64,000 bases of DNA from Bacteroidota bacterium (lineage in GTDB: Bacteria; Bacteroidota; Bacteroidia; Bacteroidales; JAAUTT01): NCBI GenBank assembly GCA_023429135.1, contig JAEYWD010000092.1, positions 13,771 to 77,770 of the forward strand, read 5' to 3'. The notes under the pieces were generated by a model, which saw only the letters and a list, made by a program, of their open reading frames with translations, had not been told where the DNA came from and made no database searches. Shown one piece after another: positions 35,583-44,869 of the stretch. Position 1 is the first letter of the stretch, and each line of letters starts with the position of its first letter. The position numbers were made by a program, and so were the translations under genes.

Positions 35583-36941
35583 TTAGTTAAGCTGAAAAGT
35601 TTTTTTCACAATTTCTTTCTTTCTGTTCATGGTGTAGCCCATCGAAAGCATTACTTCATAAACATAGCGCCATCTTTTCCATTCGCCATAATCGCTCAGC
35701 GAATCGTTGTGCCATATTGTTCCGAATGTTCCGTTTACGGCGTTAACTTTTTTCATTAGATCCACAATTTTCATAAGAGCCTCATCAGGATCCAGTTTTA
35801 GTCTGTCTTTCAGAGTTCTTTCCATGTATGCAAAAGGATGAACGGTAAGATTTGTTTTTGTTTCAGTCTTCAGGTCATAAAACACGTAAGGAGCAGCAAT
35901 TCCTGCGCGAAAACCGGGTCTGTCGTGATATCCCATGCTAAAATCGTGAGTAGTTCCCAGCTTTGTTAACCATTGGTATGTTTTGGGAAAGGTAAGTCGC
36001 AGAAAGTGTTGTCGGCTCCTTGTAAGAGAAACTCCGACAGTATCGGCTAAACGCTTATATTCTTCTTTAAGTACTTCAAAATTATCAGAAGCACGATATG
36101 AAGGGTGAATTCCGAGGAAAAATTTCTGATTCAGATAAGATATAAGTTCATGAATGGAAGAGAGATTAAATGGAAGATTTCTGTCGTATTGCCCATAATC
36201 TCCTGCCAAAAAGAATAAATAAACAGGAAGATCGTAATTCCGGTGAATTTGTTCTATATAAGAATAAGTGTCGAACGGGTCATTTTTTGCTCCTACCGAA
36301 ACCAATAACCTATCCATAAAGTTACCTAGTCTGAAGGTTGTTAAATCACGAGCCGAAGCTAATGCAAACCTGCTAATATTACGGTACAGGTAAGCATATG
36401 CAACATCAACATCAATGGTTACTTCCATTGTAAACCGTTGCCTGCGAGGGTTAACGTTACGAAATTTATCCTGAAGGCTCTGAATTAGTAATTGAGTCCA
36501 TTGTTGAACCACGGGTTCTTCTAAAAAATTATTCTTTCCAGCCACACTTTGATCCGATGAAAATCTCCCATGCTCATCGGCCTTAAAAGGCAGGTATTCT
36601 TCGTATCGTGAAACCATAAAGAAGGCAGCCGAGAATATGTCAAAAGGGAATTCACTATTTTCATTTGAGTGAAATAATACGGGGTAATTATTCCATTTGC
36701 CAAACGAAGGATTGAGATTTTTAACTCCTGTTTCGCTTAATAATCCTGATGGAATAATTCTGAGGCTATTTTCTAAGTTATTTGTGGAATAATTTATTTT
36801 TAATGCAGGAGAATTATTGAAATAAATTTTATCTGTAGTCAATTGGTAAGGCAAGCCTAATAACGTTCCCAGCAATAATTCCGAGATGTAGCTGAGACGG
36901 GTTGAAAAATTTTCGGTGTAAATTATAACAGGCTCGTTCAT
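35583..36941 (-). CDS. Polysaccharide deacetylase-family protein (DUF7033-type N-terminus)
   Basis: A 452-aa protein without a signal peptide. N-terminal 170 residues are the unassigned domain usual for this family; from about 175 a NodB-like core appears, with the metal-binding Asp pair in TIDVDVAYAY, a FLAGDYGQYDRN loop and the later GYHDRPGFRAGIAAP and HPFAYMERTL blocks. Probably removes acetyl groups from an N-acetyl sugar or acts on a glycan precursor. Paired with the GNAT-like gene downstream (same strand). Divergent from the TPR kinase with only about 81 bp between the likely starts. Confidence 0.78.
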   Translation of the reverse strand: MNEPVIIYTENFSTRLSYISELLLGTLLGLPYQLTTDKIYFNNSPALKINYSTNNLENSLRIIPSGLLSETGVKNLNPSFGKWNNYPVLFHSNENSEFPFDIFSAAFFMVSRYEEYLPFKADEHGRFSSDQSVAGKNNFLEEPVVQQWTQLLIQSLQDKFRNVNPRRQRFTMEVTIDVDVAYAYLYRNISRFALASARDLTTFRLGNFMDRLLVSVGAKNDPFDTYSYIEQIHRNYDLPVYLFFLAGDYGQYDRNLPFNLSSIHELISYLNQKFFLGIHPSYRASDNFEVLKEEYKRLADTVGVSLTRSRQHFLRLTFPKTYQWLTKLGTTHDFSMGYHDRPGFRAGIAAPYVFYDLKTETKTNLTVHPFAYMERTLKDRLKLDPDEALMKIVDLMKKVNAVNGTFGTIWHNDSLSDYGEWKRWRYVYEVMLSMGYTMNRKKEIVKKTFQLN

Positions 36942-36960
36942 ATCAAATTATAAAAAATTC

Positions 36961-36968
36961 TATTTTTG
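36961..36968 (+). promoter_or_regulatory. -7 box that decides the start of the hybrid kinase
   Basis: TATTTTTG matches TAnnTTTG. Transcription starting about 7 nt downstream would leave only a few bases before the in-frame TTG at 36981 but a normal 5' leader of about 45-50 nt before the GTG at 37023. Confidence 0.45.
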
Positions 36969-37022
36969 ATCCGTTAAATTTTGTTATACCTTCTCAAAAA
37001 TCTAAAATTATTTAAAATATCA

Positions 37023-39539
37023 GTGCTTAATTTATTAACAAATATCCACTCACAAAGATCACTGTTATTACGTTTTATTTCTATCATAACAGTTTTTATT
37101 TTTTTGTTCAGCAGTGTTTTGGCTGATCAAAAGAAAATTGGAAAAAACGATTCAAACACTGTCAGAAAGCAACTTTTAAGAGGTGAGAAACTTCTTGAAA
37201 AATCTCCTGCTGAAGCATTGTCAATTGCTGAAGATATTATGAATTCTCTGGAAGACAAAACTAAACCTGAATATTACAAAGCTTTGTATCTAAAGGCTTG
37301 GGCGAACTCTTATCTCGAGAATTTTAAACTAGCTTTAACCGATTTCAAAGTTTGCCTGTCATCCAATTATTTTACCAATGATACAACGTTACTTTCAGAA
37401 TTAAATTTTGGTATTGCAAGGTGCTACGATAACTTATCCGATGTTGTCCATGCCGTTCAGTATTACAAGGAAGCATTAATTCTGTACCAGGCAGGAAGTA
37501 ATATTTATGGTCAGGCTAAAGTGCTGCAGAATATTGGAATTATTGAATCGGACCGCCGAAAGGATAGTCTTGCCATGAATTATTATCTGAAGGCCCTGGA
37601 ACTTTATAAACTTGTTGACGACAAAGCCAAACAAGCGGCTGTGCTTCAGAATATCGGAGTGATTTACTCCAACCAGGAAAATTATCCCAAAACTATAGAG
37701 TACTATAAAAATGCGCTGAAACTATTTATCAGCCTTAAAAATATCGAAGGAATAGCGTCTGTGGAAAACAACCTTGGCTTGGCTTACGAACGTGAACTTA
37801 GATTCGATGAGGCGCTGAAGCATTATCAAAATTCTCTGAAAAATTTCGAAAAACTAAACTCCAGAATTGGGTTGGCTTATATTCACGATAACCTGGCATC
37901 GCTTTACAGGAGGTTGAAGCGACCTGATATTGCTGTAAAACACTATAATAACAGCCTGCAGTATGCCGATTCGGTAGGAGTACTTGATTTCATAGGGTTT
38001 GTTAATTCGGAACTTGCATCTTTGTACGAGGAAACCGGAAATTTCGAGAAATCACTCCATCACCTTAAAATTGCTGAGCAAATTGAAGACTCACTGATAA
38101 ACGACGAAACCAGGAAGAAACTCACAGAGGCCGAGACTTTTTTTCAGGGAGAACTGAAGGATATCGACATTCAGAAAAAGGAATTTCAGCTTAAAGCGCA
38201 ACATCGCGAAAAATTATCATATCTGGCAGGAATGGGATTGCTCTTTTTAATGTTGGGAGGGTTAATATGGGCCTACCGTAAAAAGATTGCTGCTGAAAAT
38301 AATCTGAAAAAGCATCAGGAACTGCTGGAGGAAGAAGTTCAGCAACGTACCAATGAGCTAAGAGTAGAAATATTCGAACGCCAGGCTGCTGAAGAAGCAG
38401 ATAAGCTTAAAACAGCTTTTCTTGCCAACATGTCGCATGAGATCCGTACGCCCATGAATGCTATTCTTGCTTTTTCAAACTTTCTTAAAGATCCAGAAAT
38501 TTCAGGAGCTCAGCGGAATGAATATGTGAAATACATCAACTCCTGCAGCAAAAGTCTGCTACATCTTATCGACGATATTCTGGATACCGCAAAAATTGAA
38601 GCAAAACAATTAAAGATTCATATATCCCAATGTTATGTGAATTCCATTTTGAATGAATTAAATGTATACTTTCAGAATCACATAAAATGTCAGGAAGGCG
38701 ATATTAGCCTCCATCTGAAAACCGATTGTGTTACCCGCAATTATTCTGTTTTGACGGATGGTGTGCGGTTGCGCCAGGTATTTACTAACCTTCTGGATAA
38801 TGCCTTTAAATTTACCGAAAAAGGTACCATAGAGTTTGGATTTACTATTCACGATGACTTTTTGGAATTTTATGTAAGCGATACAGGATGCGGTATCCCC
38901 AAAGATAAAGCAGAGTTGGTTTTTAAACGTTTCGGGCAGGTAAATAATGGTTCTCATAAAGTTTACAAAGGCACTGGTCTGGGTTTGTCCATTTCCAGAA
39001 ACCTTGTGGAATTATTGGGTGGAAAAATGTGGTTGGAGTCAGTCGAAAATAAAGGTTCGTGCTTTTATTTTACCATCCCTTCCCATTCTCTTAAAATAAC
39101 CGATTTACTTGAAAAGGTTACTGAAGATAACTCAAATGTTATAAAAACTTCAAATTGGCAGAATTTCAACTTACTGGTAGCTGAGGACGATGATCTGAAT
39201 TACAAACTGATCCAGATCGCTTTGAGTAAATCGAATATTAATATCATCAGGGCTAAAAACGGGGAAGAGGTTTTAAACCTTTTGCCCGGGAAAAACATTC
39301 AAATAGTATTAATGGACATTCAAATGCCTGTTCTGGATGGCTATGAGACTACACGCCGCCTAAAAATACTGGATCCTGATATTTTCGTTATTGCACAAAC
39401 CGCATTTGCCATGGCCGACGATAAAGAAAAATGCATACAGGCTGGTTGCGACGATTATATTTCCAAACCAATAGACATTGAAGAACTTTACAAAAAACTG
39501 ACCTTCTTTTTAGAGAGAGTTCATTTAAGAACTAATTGA
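37023..39539 (+). CDS. TPR-containing hybrid histidine kinase
   Basis: An 838-aa membrane kinase. There is no ATG at the N-terminus; the GTG at 37023 puts a signal-like stretch (SLLLRFISIITVFIFLFSSV) about 12 residues in and fits the upstream -7 box, while a TTG at 36981 is an alternative. Residues about 70-370 (GTG numbering) are TPR repeats (periodic A-x-x-Y-Y-x-x-A-L, as in YYLKALELYKLVDDKAKQA), in the periplasm; a span follows at about 398-417 (LSYLAGMGLLFLMLGGLIWA), then a coiled coil, HisKA with H472 in MSHEIRTPMNAIL, HATPase (DTGCGIPKDK, GTGLGLSISRN) and a receiver domain with D765 in VLMDIQMPVLDG. No output HTH, so it signals by phosphotransfer to another protein. The final 8 nt overlap the convergent 276-aa gene. 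Confidence 0.9.
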   Translation: MLNLLTNIHSQRSLLLRFISIITVFIFLFSSVLADQKKIGKNDSNTVRKQLLRGEKLLEKSPAEALSIAEDIMNSLEDKTKPEYYKALYLKAWANSYLENFKLALTDFKVCLSSNYFTNDTTLLSELNFGIARCYDNLSDVVHAVQYYKEALILYQAGSNIYGQAKVLQNIGIIESDRRKDSLAMNYYLKALELYKLVDDKAKQAAVLQNIGVIYSNQENYPKTIEYYKNALKLFISLKNIEGIASVENNLGLAYERELRFDEALKHYQNSLKNFEKLNSRIGLAYIHDNLASLYRRLKRPDIAVKHYNNSLQYADSVGVLDFIGFVNSELASLYEETGNFEKSLHHLKIAEQIEDSLINDETRKKLTEAETFFQGELKDIDIQKKEFQLKAQHREKLSYLAGMGLLFLMLGGLIWAYRKKIAAENNLKKHQELLEEEVQQRTNELRVEIFERQAAEEADKLKTAFLANMSHEIRTPMNAILAFSNFLKDPEISGAQRNEYVKYINSCSKSLLHLIDDILDTAKIEAKQLKIHISQCYVNSILNELNVYFQNHIKCQEGDISLHLKTDCVTRNYSVLTDGVRLRQVFTNLLDNAFKFTEKGTIEFGFTIHDDFLEFYVSDTGCGIPKDKAELVFKRFGQVNNGSHKVYKGTGLGLSISRNLVELLGGKMWLESVENKGSCFYFTIPSHSLKITDLLEKVTEDNSNVIKTSNWQNFNLLVAEDDDLNYKLIQIALSKSNINIIRAKNGEEVLNLLPGKNIQIVLMDIQMPVLDGYETTRRLKILDPDIFVIAQTAFAMADDKEKCIQAGCDDYISKPIDIEELYKKLTFFLERVHLRTN

Positions 39540-40362
39540 ATAATCCCAAAAGAATCATCCCTGAGTTAATTTTATTGGTACTGTAATCGAGTTCCGAACC
39601 CATTAGACTGTGCGGAATCGAAAATATCACCAATGTCATTATGCAGGCAATTATCACTGGAACGGGACGATCTTTTTTCCTTGTGGCAAAATAAGCCCAA
39701 ACCCAGAAAAGGAATGCAAACAGGGTTTTGTTGTCGGTAAGGTCGAAACCGAAAGGAATGCCTGTCCAGTATTCGTTGAAAGCAAATTTTTGCATCAGAG
39801 GTCCAAATACAAATCCACCGATCAGCATGGTAAAAAATGCCCAGGTAACATATTTTCTGTAGTTTTCTTTTTTAAGAATAGCATACAATCCGCTAAGGGT
39901 GGAGAAAAACATAGCCATAAATATTAGCAGCACATGGGGTATTATTATATAGGCAGGAACATCTCCACGGAAGCGAATTACAACAGGTTCATTTTTGGCC
40001 AGGTAAAACTTTTTATCTTCTTTCATAAGCTCCACATAATACTGAAGCTTACCTGCAGGAGCCTGGTGAGGCAAAATTCCGCATATTTCGTTACGATATT
40101 GGGTGAGTCGTACTTTGGTGTATTCGTCGTTGGTTTTATAACGCTTATAATAGAGAAATCCTGAGACTTCTTTATCGTCAATGGCAATTTCTATCAAACA
40201 ATCTCTGTCTCCCGCGTGTGTACGTATCAGCTTTATTTTATAATCTTCTTCTCCAATCTCAACATTGAAGGTTTTAGGGTAAGTAGGTCCTGTTTTTCGT
40301 TGGTAAATAGCAGCAGCAATTGTAATTACAAAGGCTATAATCCAGATAAAAACTTTCTTCAT
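39532..40362 (-). CDS. Integral membrane protein of unknown function
   Basis: A 276-aa protein. N-terminal span, then a periplasmic beta-rich region (about 25-130, with TFNVEIGEEDYKIKLIRTHA), then four to five spans (for example PAYIIIPHVLLIFMAMFF and VTWAFFTMLIGGFVFG). No family motif was identified. It starts 3 nt after the end of the M28 peptidase gene, so both are one transcript; its stop overlaps the convergent kinase stop by 8 nt. Confidence 0.75.
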   Translation of the reverse strand: MKKVFIWIIAFVITIAAAIYQRKTGPTYPKTFNVEIGEEDYKIKLIRTHAGDRDCLIEIAIDDKEVSGFLYYKRYKTNDEYTKVRLTQYRNEICGILPHQAPAGKLQYYVELMKEDKKFYLAKNEPVVIRFRGDVPAYIIIPHVLLIFMAMFFSTLSGLYAILKKENYRKYVTWAFFTMLIGGFVFGPLMQKFAFNEYWTGIPFGFDLTDNKTLFAFLFWVWAYFATRKKDRPVPVIIACIMTLVIFSIPHSLMGSELDYSTNKINSGMILLGLFN

Positions 40363-40365
40363 AGT

Positions 40366-42138
40366 TTATAATTGAATAATGAGTAGTTCTTTTTTGTTGT
40401 TTCGTATTACCTCTACATTAACATTTTGGCCGGTCTTTAATTGCGACAGCCGCACCATGTAATCCTGAATGTTTTTAACGGGTTTTCCATCTACGGAAGT
40501 AATAATATCACCTTTTTGCATTCCTCCGTTATAGGCTGGTTTTCCTTTAGTAACAAATTCCACAAGTAAGCCATTTTCCACGGTTCCGTTAACATCGGGC
40601 ATTATGCCAAGTGTAACCCTAAAACGGCGGCTTGTTCCGGTACCTTGCTGCGGACCGGCTTCCTGAAAAGTAAGCATAGAATTGTTAAACGCTAATTCGC
40701 TCAACAAATCGGAGGTAAATTCTGCCACTTTTTCCATTCCTTCGAAATTAATTTTATCACGATCGTCCGATGGAGTATGATAATCGGTGTGAGCTCCTGT
40801 AGTGATAAAAAATACAGGTATATTTTTACCATAAAACGCTGCATGATCCGATGGGCCATATCCTTCAGGAGCCATGCGGAGATTGAATTTATATTTTTCG
40901 TTAATCCGGGTAATCATCGGTACTGCTTCCTTGGATGTTCCTGTTCCGTTTACCTGGAGCATGGTGTCTTCTTTCAAACGGCCAACCATATCGAGGTTTA
41001 TCATTGCTTTTATCGATTTTGGCTTTATCGGCGCATGTTCGGTGAAATATTTCGAGCCCAGAATTCCCATTTCTTCAGCACCAAAAGCAACAAATACAAG
41101 GTTATGTTTTAGTTTTTCTTTTTCCTGTTGAAATTTAGCAGCCATCTCAAGCAATACGGTAACACCGGAGGCATTGTCATCGGCGCCATTGTGAACAGCT
41201 ATAGTATCCTGAATTCGGGAAGAAGATCCCGTTCCTCCCATGCCAAGGTGATCGTAATGTGCTCCTATAACAACATAGCTTTTAATTTTCGAAGTATCGG
41301 CAGCATAAACGTAACCGACAACATTACTGGTAGTAGCTTTAATTTTTACAATATCGGACGAAAGGTTGATTTTTGATTTCAAAACTATTGAAGATGGTTT
41401 GAATTCGCTCTGAAATTTAATTTCATATTCATCAATATTTTTATCTCCCAGAATTCTGTTAGCCACTTCTCGTTTAACCTGTATTACCGGAATTCCGGCA
41501 GAGCTTTCTCTAAGATTCATCAGAGGAAATTTTTCTGTAGGATCGAATTTGTCTCCCGATATAAAAATTACAGCAGAAGCTCCTTTGTCGCGTGCGTTTA
41601 TGGCTTTTACTATGTCATCGGAGTAGGGATCGAAAATTGTCTGGTATTTGGACGATTCCGGTGCCCCTCTTAGAAGCATTAGAATTTTTCCTTTAACATC
41701 CAGCCCGGCATAGTCGGTCCATTGAAAAGTATCGTTTTTAATATCAAATCCATAACCGGCAAAAACTACATCTCCTTCCACTTTTCCATTAGCCGAAAAG
41801 GGAAAAGGAGCGAAATCGGATTTTAATTTAAGCTTTTTGCCATCAACAGTCAAAGTATTCTTTTTTCCTAATTCCTGACGGGTTAGAACCTCAAAATTCT
41901 GGAATCCGTTTTTATTATAAAGACTCAATCCAGCATTTTTAAAAGAAGATGCGATGTAACCGGCTGCCATCTTATCTCCTTTGGTTCCGGGAAAACGACC
42001 TGACAGCGAGTCGGAGGCAAGATAGTATAACTGGGTTTTAAGATCGTTTAAGGTAATATCTGCCGATAATTTCTTTTGAGCACTTAAGTTTGTTAGAGAT
42101 AAAAGCAGGATGGATGAAATCAAAAATCTTACATGCAT
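40366..42138 (-). CDS. M28 family zinc aminopeptidase with PA insert and C-terminal PDZ domain
   Basis: A 590-aa exported metallopeptidase (signal peptide to about residue 20). Metal-site motifs of M28: H294 and D296 in GAHYDHLGMGG, D320/D321 in NGADDNASGVTVLLE, E355/E356 in AFGAEEMGILG, D383 in NLDMVGRL and H454 in YHTPSDD. A protease-associated (PA) region lies at about 110-240, and a PDZ domain at about 505-590 (GGMQKGDIITSVDGKPV). The PDZ may recognise C-termini or regulate access. Likely periplasmic aminopeptidase. A -7 box is 108 nt upstream on the minus strand. Confidence 0.92.
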   Translation of the reverse strand: MHVRFLISSILLLSLTNLSAQKKLSADITLNDLKTQLYYLASDSLSGRFPGTKGDKMAAGYIASSFKNAGLSLYNKNGFQNFEVLTRQELGKKNTLTVDGKKLKLKSDFAPFPFSANGKVEGDVVFAGYGFDIKNDTFQWTDYAGLDVKGKILMLLRGAPESSKYQTIFDPYSDDIVKAINARDKGASAVIFISGDKFDPTEKFPLMNLRESSAGIPVIQVKREVANRILGDKNIDEYEIKFQSEFKPSSIVLKSKINLSSDIVKIKATTSNVVGYVYAADTSKIKSYVVIGAHYDHLGMGGTGSSSRIQDTIAVHNGADDNASGVTVLLEMAAKFQQEKEKLKHNLVFVAFGAEEMGILGSKYFTEHAPIKPKSIKAMINLDMVGRLKEDTMLQVNGTGTSKEAVPMITRINEKYKFNLRMAPEGYGPSDHAAFYGKNIPVFFITTGAHTDYHTPSDDRDKINFEGMEKVAEFTSDLLSELAFNNSMLTFQEAGPQQGTGTSRRFRVTLGIMPDVNGTVENGLLVEFVTKGKPAYNGGMQKGDIITSVDGKPVKNIQDYMVRLSQLKTGQNVNVEVIRNNKKELLIIQL

Positions 42139-42245
42139 AATTTTTATATTTTATTCCGACATTATTTAAATAATGCTTTATAAACAAAATAAATGATGTC
42201 GGGATCAAAAAGTCAGACATTTTTTTGGAAAAACCCAAGTTCTCA

Positions 42246-42253
42246 CAAATATA
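42246..42253 (-). promoter_or_regulatory. -7 box for the M28 peptidase operon (minus strand)
   Basis: Minus-strand reading TATATTTG matches TAnnTTTG; it would give a 5' leader of about 100 nt before the ATG at 42138. Confidence 0.35.
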
Positions 42254-42553
42254 AAAATCTAAATATCAAATTAAGAAAAAACCTAGAAAATTAATTAGCA
42301 AGAGCTCTAAGAGGTCATGAATGAAGGCGACAGGTTTTTGGATAATTTTTACAATCAGAAACGGGCGATATTACCGATTGTATAAATGCTGTCAATAATA
42401 ATCTCTTAAATTAAAAATACTGAAATTAAGATGATTATGTGTTTTGCCGATGAATGCTGAGATTTTTTATCTAACAAAATTAATTTATTTCAGAACCCGA
42501 TTGACTCTTGTCTCGTATTTAATTGCTGAGTAAAGAATATTGCGTAATTTTAT

Positions 42554-42561
42554 TATATTTG
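42554..42561 (+). promoter_or_regulatory. -7 box before the YD-repeat gene
   Basis: TATATTTG matches TAnnTTTG exactly, 28 nt before the ATG at 42590. Confidence 0.5.
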
Positions 42562-42589
42562 ATACAGTAACCAGAGAAACCTTAAAAAA

Positions 42590-43549
42590 ATGAAGAATTA
42601 TTTATTGTTCACCTTGATTTTGATTTGTTCGGTTGGCGTGAATGGACAAGATAATCTTGAAAAAAAAGAAAAAGCGAGGATGGCTTCAAATAAGATCAAA
42701 AAGCAAACCCAATGGGCTTATGATTATGTTGATGGCAAGCCTTCTTCCAAAGGCTATATAAGCGTGGTGACCACATACGATAGAAGCGGAAATGCTACTG
42801 AGGTTGTAAACTATAAGGTTGATGGCAAAATCACATCTATTCTCAATTATACTTACGACGCAAAAGGGAATAAAACTTCATTTACGCGTTATCAGGGTAA
42901 CCGCGAAAAGCTCACATACAGCCAGAAAATAGTTTACGATACCAGAAGCAATAAAATGACTGAAACTGGCTTTGATGGTGCGAGCAATTTCAAAAATACT
43001 TTTAAATACGAGAATGATAAACTTGTTGAAATTCGTTATACAACCGATAATATTCTTACTGAAAAAAGAATTTTCACATACTCTGGTGCTAATACCGAGA
43101 TAGCTATTGTTGGTCCCGATGGTAAACCTCTTGCCAAGGAACTCAATATCTACGATTCCCGCAAAAATCTTATCGAGGAATCCCGCTTGGCCGATCGCGA
43201 TGTTACTCAAAAAATGCAGTATCAATACGATCCTCAAAACCAGGTTGTAGAAGAAACCAAACATCGGTACGGCAATTTTTCTTACAAGAAAAAATATACC
43301 TACGACAATTCCGGAAATCTTCTCAAAGTTGAGGATGTAAAAACTGATGGTAAAACGGTTATTCTGAATAATTACACTTATGATTCAATGGGTAACATTT
43401 TGGAAGAAAAATGGAGGAAAGAAAATTCTACCGATGATTCCTACAAAAAATACACATATAACGAAAAAGGCTTGTATACTGAGATGGACTGCTATTTCGC
43501 GTCGTACAAGTTCAACGTTTTGTATAAATTTACCTACGAAACTTATTAA
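42590..43549 (+). CDS. Exported YD-repeat (Rhs-like) protein
   Basis: A 319-aa exported protein (signal peptide to about residue 20, GVNGQ). Nearly the whole mature part is made of 'YDxxGNxxxxxxY' repeats: YDRSGNATEVVNY, YDAKGNKTSFTRY, YDTRSNKMTETGF, YDSRKNLIEES, YDPQNQVVEET, YDNSGNLLKVED, YDSMGNILEE and the terminal YNEKGLYTEMD. No hyperconserved Rhs core, PAAR or toxin domain follows, so it is a stand-alone beta-structural protein, not an Rhs effector. Possibly surface binding; function unknown. Confidence 0.8.
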   Translation: MKNYLLFTLILICSVGVNGQDNLEKKEKARMASNKIKKQTQWAYDYVDGKPSSKGYISVVTTYDRSGNATEVVNYKVDGKITSILNYTYDAKGNKTSFTRYQGNREKLTYSQKIVYDTRSNKMTETGFDGASNFKNTFKYENDKLVEIRYTTDNILTEKRIFTYSGANTEIAIVGPDGKPLAKELNIYDSRKNLIEESRLADRDVTQKMQYQYDPQNQVVEETKHRYGNFSYKKKYTYDNSGNLLKVEDVKTDGKTVILNNYTYDSMGNILEEKWRKENSTDDSYKKYTYNEKGLYTEMDCYFASYKFNVLYKFTYETY

Positions 43550-43580
43550 CATTTCAGTGTTGGTTACTGTTTAGTACTTT

Positions 43581-43612
43581 CAAAAATCAGAATATTTTCA
43601 GATTTTTGACTC
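43581..43612 (+). terminator. Hairpin after the YD-repeat gene
   Basis: Imperfect 12-bp stem centred on CAAAAATC (43581-43588) and GATTTTTG (43601-43608), followed by TTTTATTTTT. It sits 31 nt after the stop codon and just before the -7 box of the next gene. Confidence 0.6.
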
Positions 43613-43615
43613 TTT

Positions 43616-43623
43616 TATTTTTG
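43616..43623 (+). promoter_or_regulatory. -7 box before the cystathionine-synthase-type gene
   Basis: TATTTTTG matches TAnnTTTG, 16 nt before the ATG at 43640. Confidence 0.5.
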
Positions 43624-43639
43624 TACATAACAGTAATTC

Positions 43640-44794
43640 ATGAAAAAAGAAACAGCTTCCGTTCGATCAGGCGATTCGTTATATCAAAACAAGCTTCATA
43701 GCCGCGATGTTGTAACTCCTATCCACCTTTCGAGTACGCATACCCGCGATGAGATTGATAAGCCCGGACCTTTTGAGTATATACGCAGCGAAAATCCCAC
43801 CCGCAATGCTTTGGAATATCAACTTGCCAAACTGGAAAATGCTGGTTTTGCAATTGCTTTTTCGTCGGGTCAGGCTGCCGAAACAGCTTTAATGCTTGCT
43901 TTGTTAAAGCCAGGAGATGAGGTTATTTCGTTTAACGATCTGTATGGAGGCACAAAACGGTTAATCGACAAGGTTTTCGGCAAGTTTAATATTACCGGTA
44001 ATTATATCGACCTCCGAAACCCTGAAAATTTAAAGGCTGCAATTAAACCTAACACCCGTATGGTGTGGGTTGAAACTCCTACCAATCCTATGATGTTTCT
44101 TGCTGATATCGAAGAAATTTCAAAGATAGCGCACGAACACAATTTAATTGTAGTAGTTGACAATACTTTTCTTACGCCCTATTTTCAGAATCCGTTAAAC
44201 CTGGGAGCCGATATTGTACTTCACAGCGGTACGAAATATATCGGCGGGCACAGCGATGTTTTATGCGGAGCTGTAATGCTGAACAACGAAGAACTTTATC
44301 AGCAGATAAAATTTATTCACACCTCAACCGGAGGAGTGCAGGCTCCTTTTGATTCTTATCTGGCAATGCGTGGAATCAAGACTCTTGCCGTTAGGATGCA
44401 GGCGCACCAGAAAAATGCACTTGCTTTGGCCGAATTTATCGAGAGGCATCCAAAGATCTCCAAAGTTAATTACCCTGGTTTACCCAGTCATCCGCAGCAC
44501 AAGCTTGCAAAAAAGCAAACCAGTGGTTTTGGAGGTATGATTTCATTTGAAATTAAAGGTGGAGAAAATGCGGTTCGAAAATTATTTGCAAACCTGAAAC
44601 TCTACTTGTTGGCTGAAAGTTTAGGGGGAGTTGAAACTTTGATTGAACATCCCAAGACAATGACTCATGTTTCCATGACCAAGGAAGAACAGGAGGCAGC
44701 CGGTATTACAGAGTCGTTAATCAGGTTGTCTGTCGGTATTGAAAACGTTGATGACCTGATTGAAGATATGGAACAGGCGCTTGAATTGGTGTAG
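43640..44794 (+). CDS. PLP-dependent trans-sulfuration enzyme (cystathionine gamma-synthase/lyase type)
   Basis: A 384-aa cytoplasmic enzyme of the Cys/Met metabolism PLP family. Motifs in order: THTRDEIDKPGPFEYIRSEN with NPTR, the SSGQAAETALM PLP-phosphate loop, VETPTNPMMF, DNTFLTPYFQNPL and the PLP lysine K199 in SGTKYIGGHSDVLCG, then the LGGVETLIEHPKTMTH end block. Members make cystathionine (from O-acyl-homoserine and cysteine) or cleave it; the sequence alone does not settle between MetB- and CGL-type activity. Single gene with its own promoter. Confidence 0.92.
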   Translation: MKKETASVRSGDSLYQNKLHSRDVVTPIHLSSTHTRDEIDKPGPFEYIRSENPTRNALEYQLAKLENAGFAIAFSSGQAAETALMLALLKPGDEVISFNDLYGGTKRLIDKVFGKFNITGNYIDLRNPENLKAAIKPNTRMVWVETPTNPMMFLADIEEISKIAHEHNLIVVVDNTFLTPYFQNPLNLGADIVLHSGTKYIGGHSDVLCGAVMLNNEELYQQIKFIHTSTGGVQAPFDSYLAMRGIKTLAVRMQAHQKNALALAEFIERHPKISKVNYPGLPSHPQHKLAKKQTSGFGGMISFEIKGGENAVRKLFANLKLYLLAESLGGVETLIEHPKTMTHVSMTKEEQEAAGITESLIRLSVGIENVDDLIEDMEQALELV

Positions 44795-44869
44795 AGAGAA
44801 ATACTATAATGATTTATTGCTTACTTAACGCGAGTTCGTACTTAGGGTATTTCCAATACATGAAAAATA

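Larger units (their letters stand above)
42139..42589. other. 451-bp AT-rich intergenic region
   Basis: Divergent region between the M28 peptidase and the YD-repeat gene. It holds a minus-strand -7 box (CAAATATA on the plus strand, 42246-42253) and a plus-strand -7 box (TATATTTG, 42554-42561). No repeat, RNA gene or credible ORF was noticed in the remainder. Confidence 0.6.

Noticed and set aside
42590..43549. Rhs-type contact-dependent toxin
   Set aside because: YD repeats are present but no hyperconserved core, PAAR, C-terminal toxin or immunity gene.
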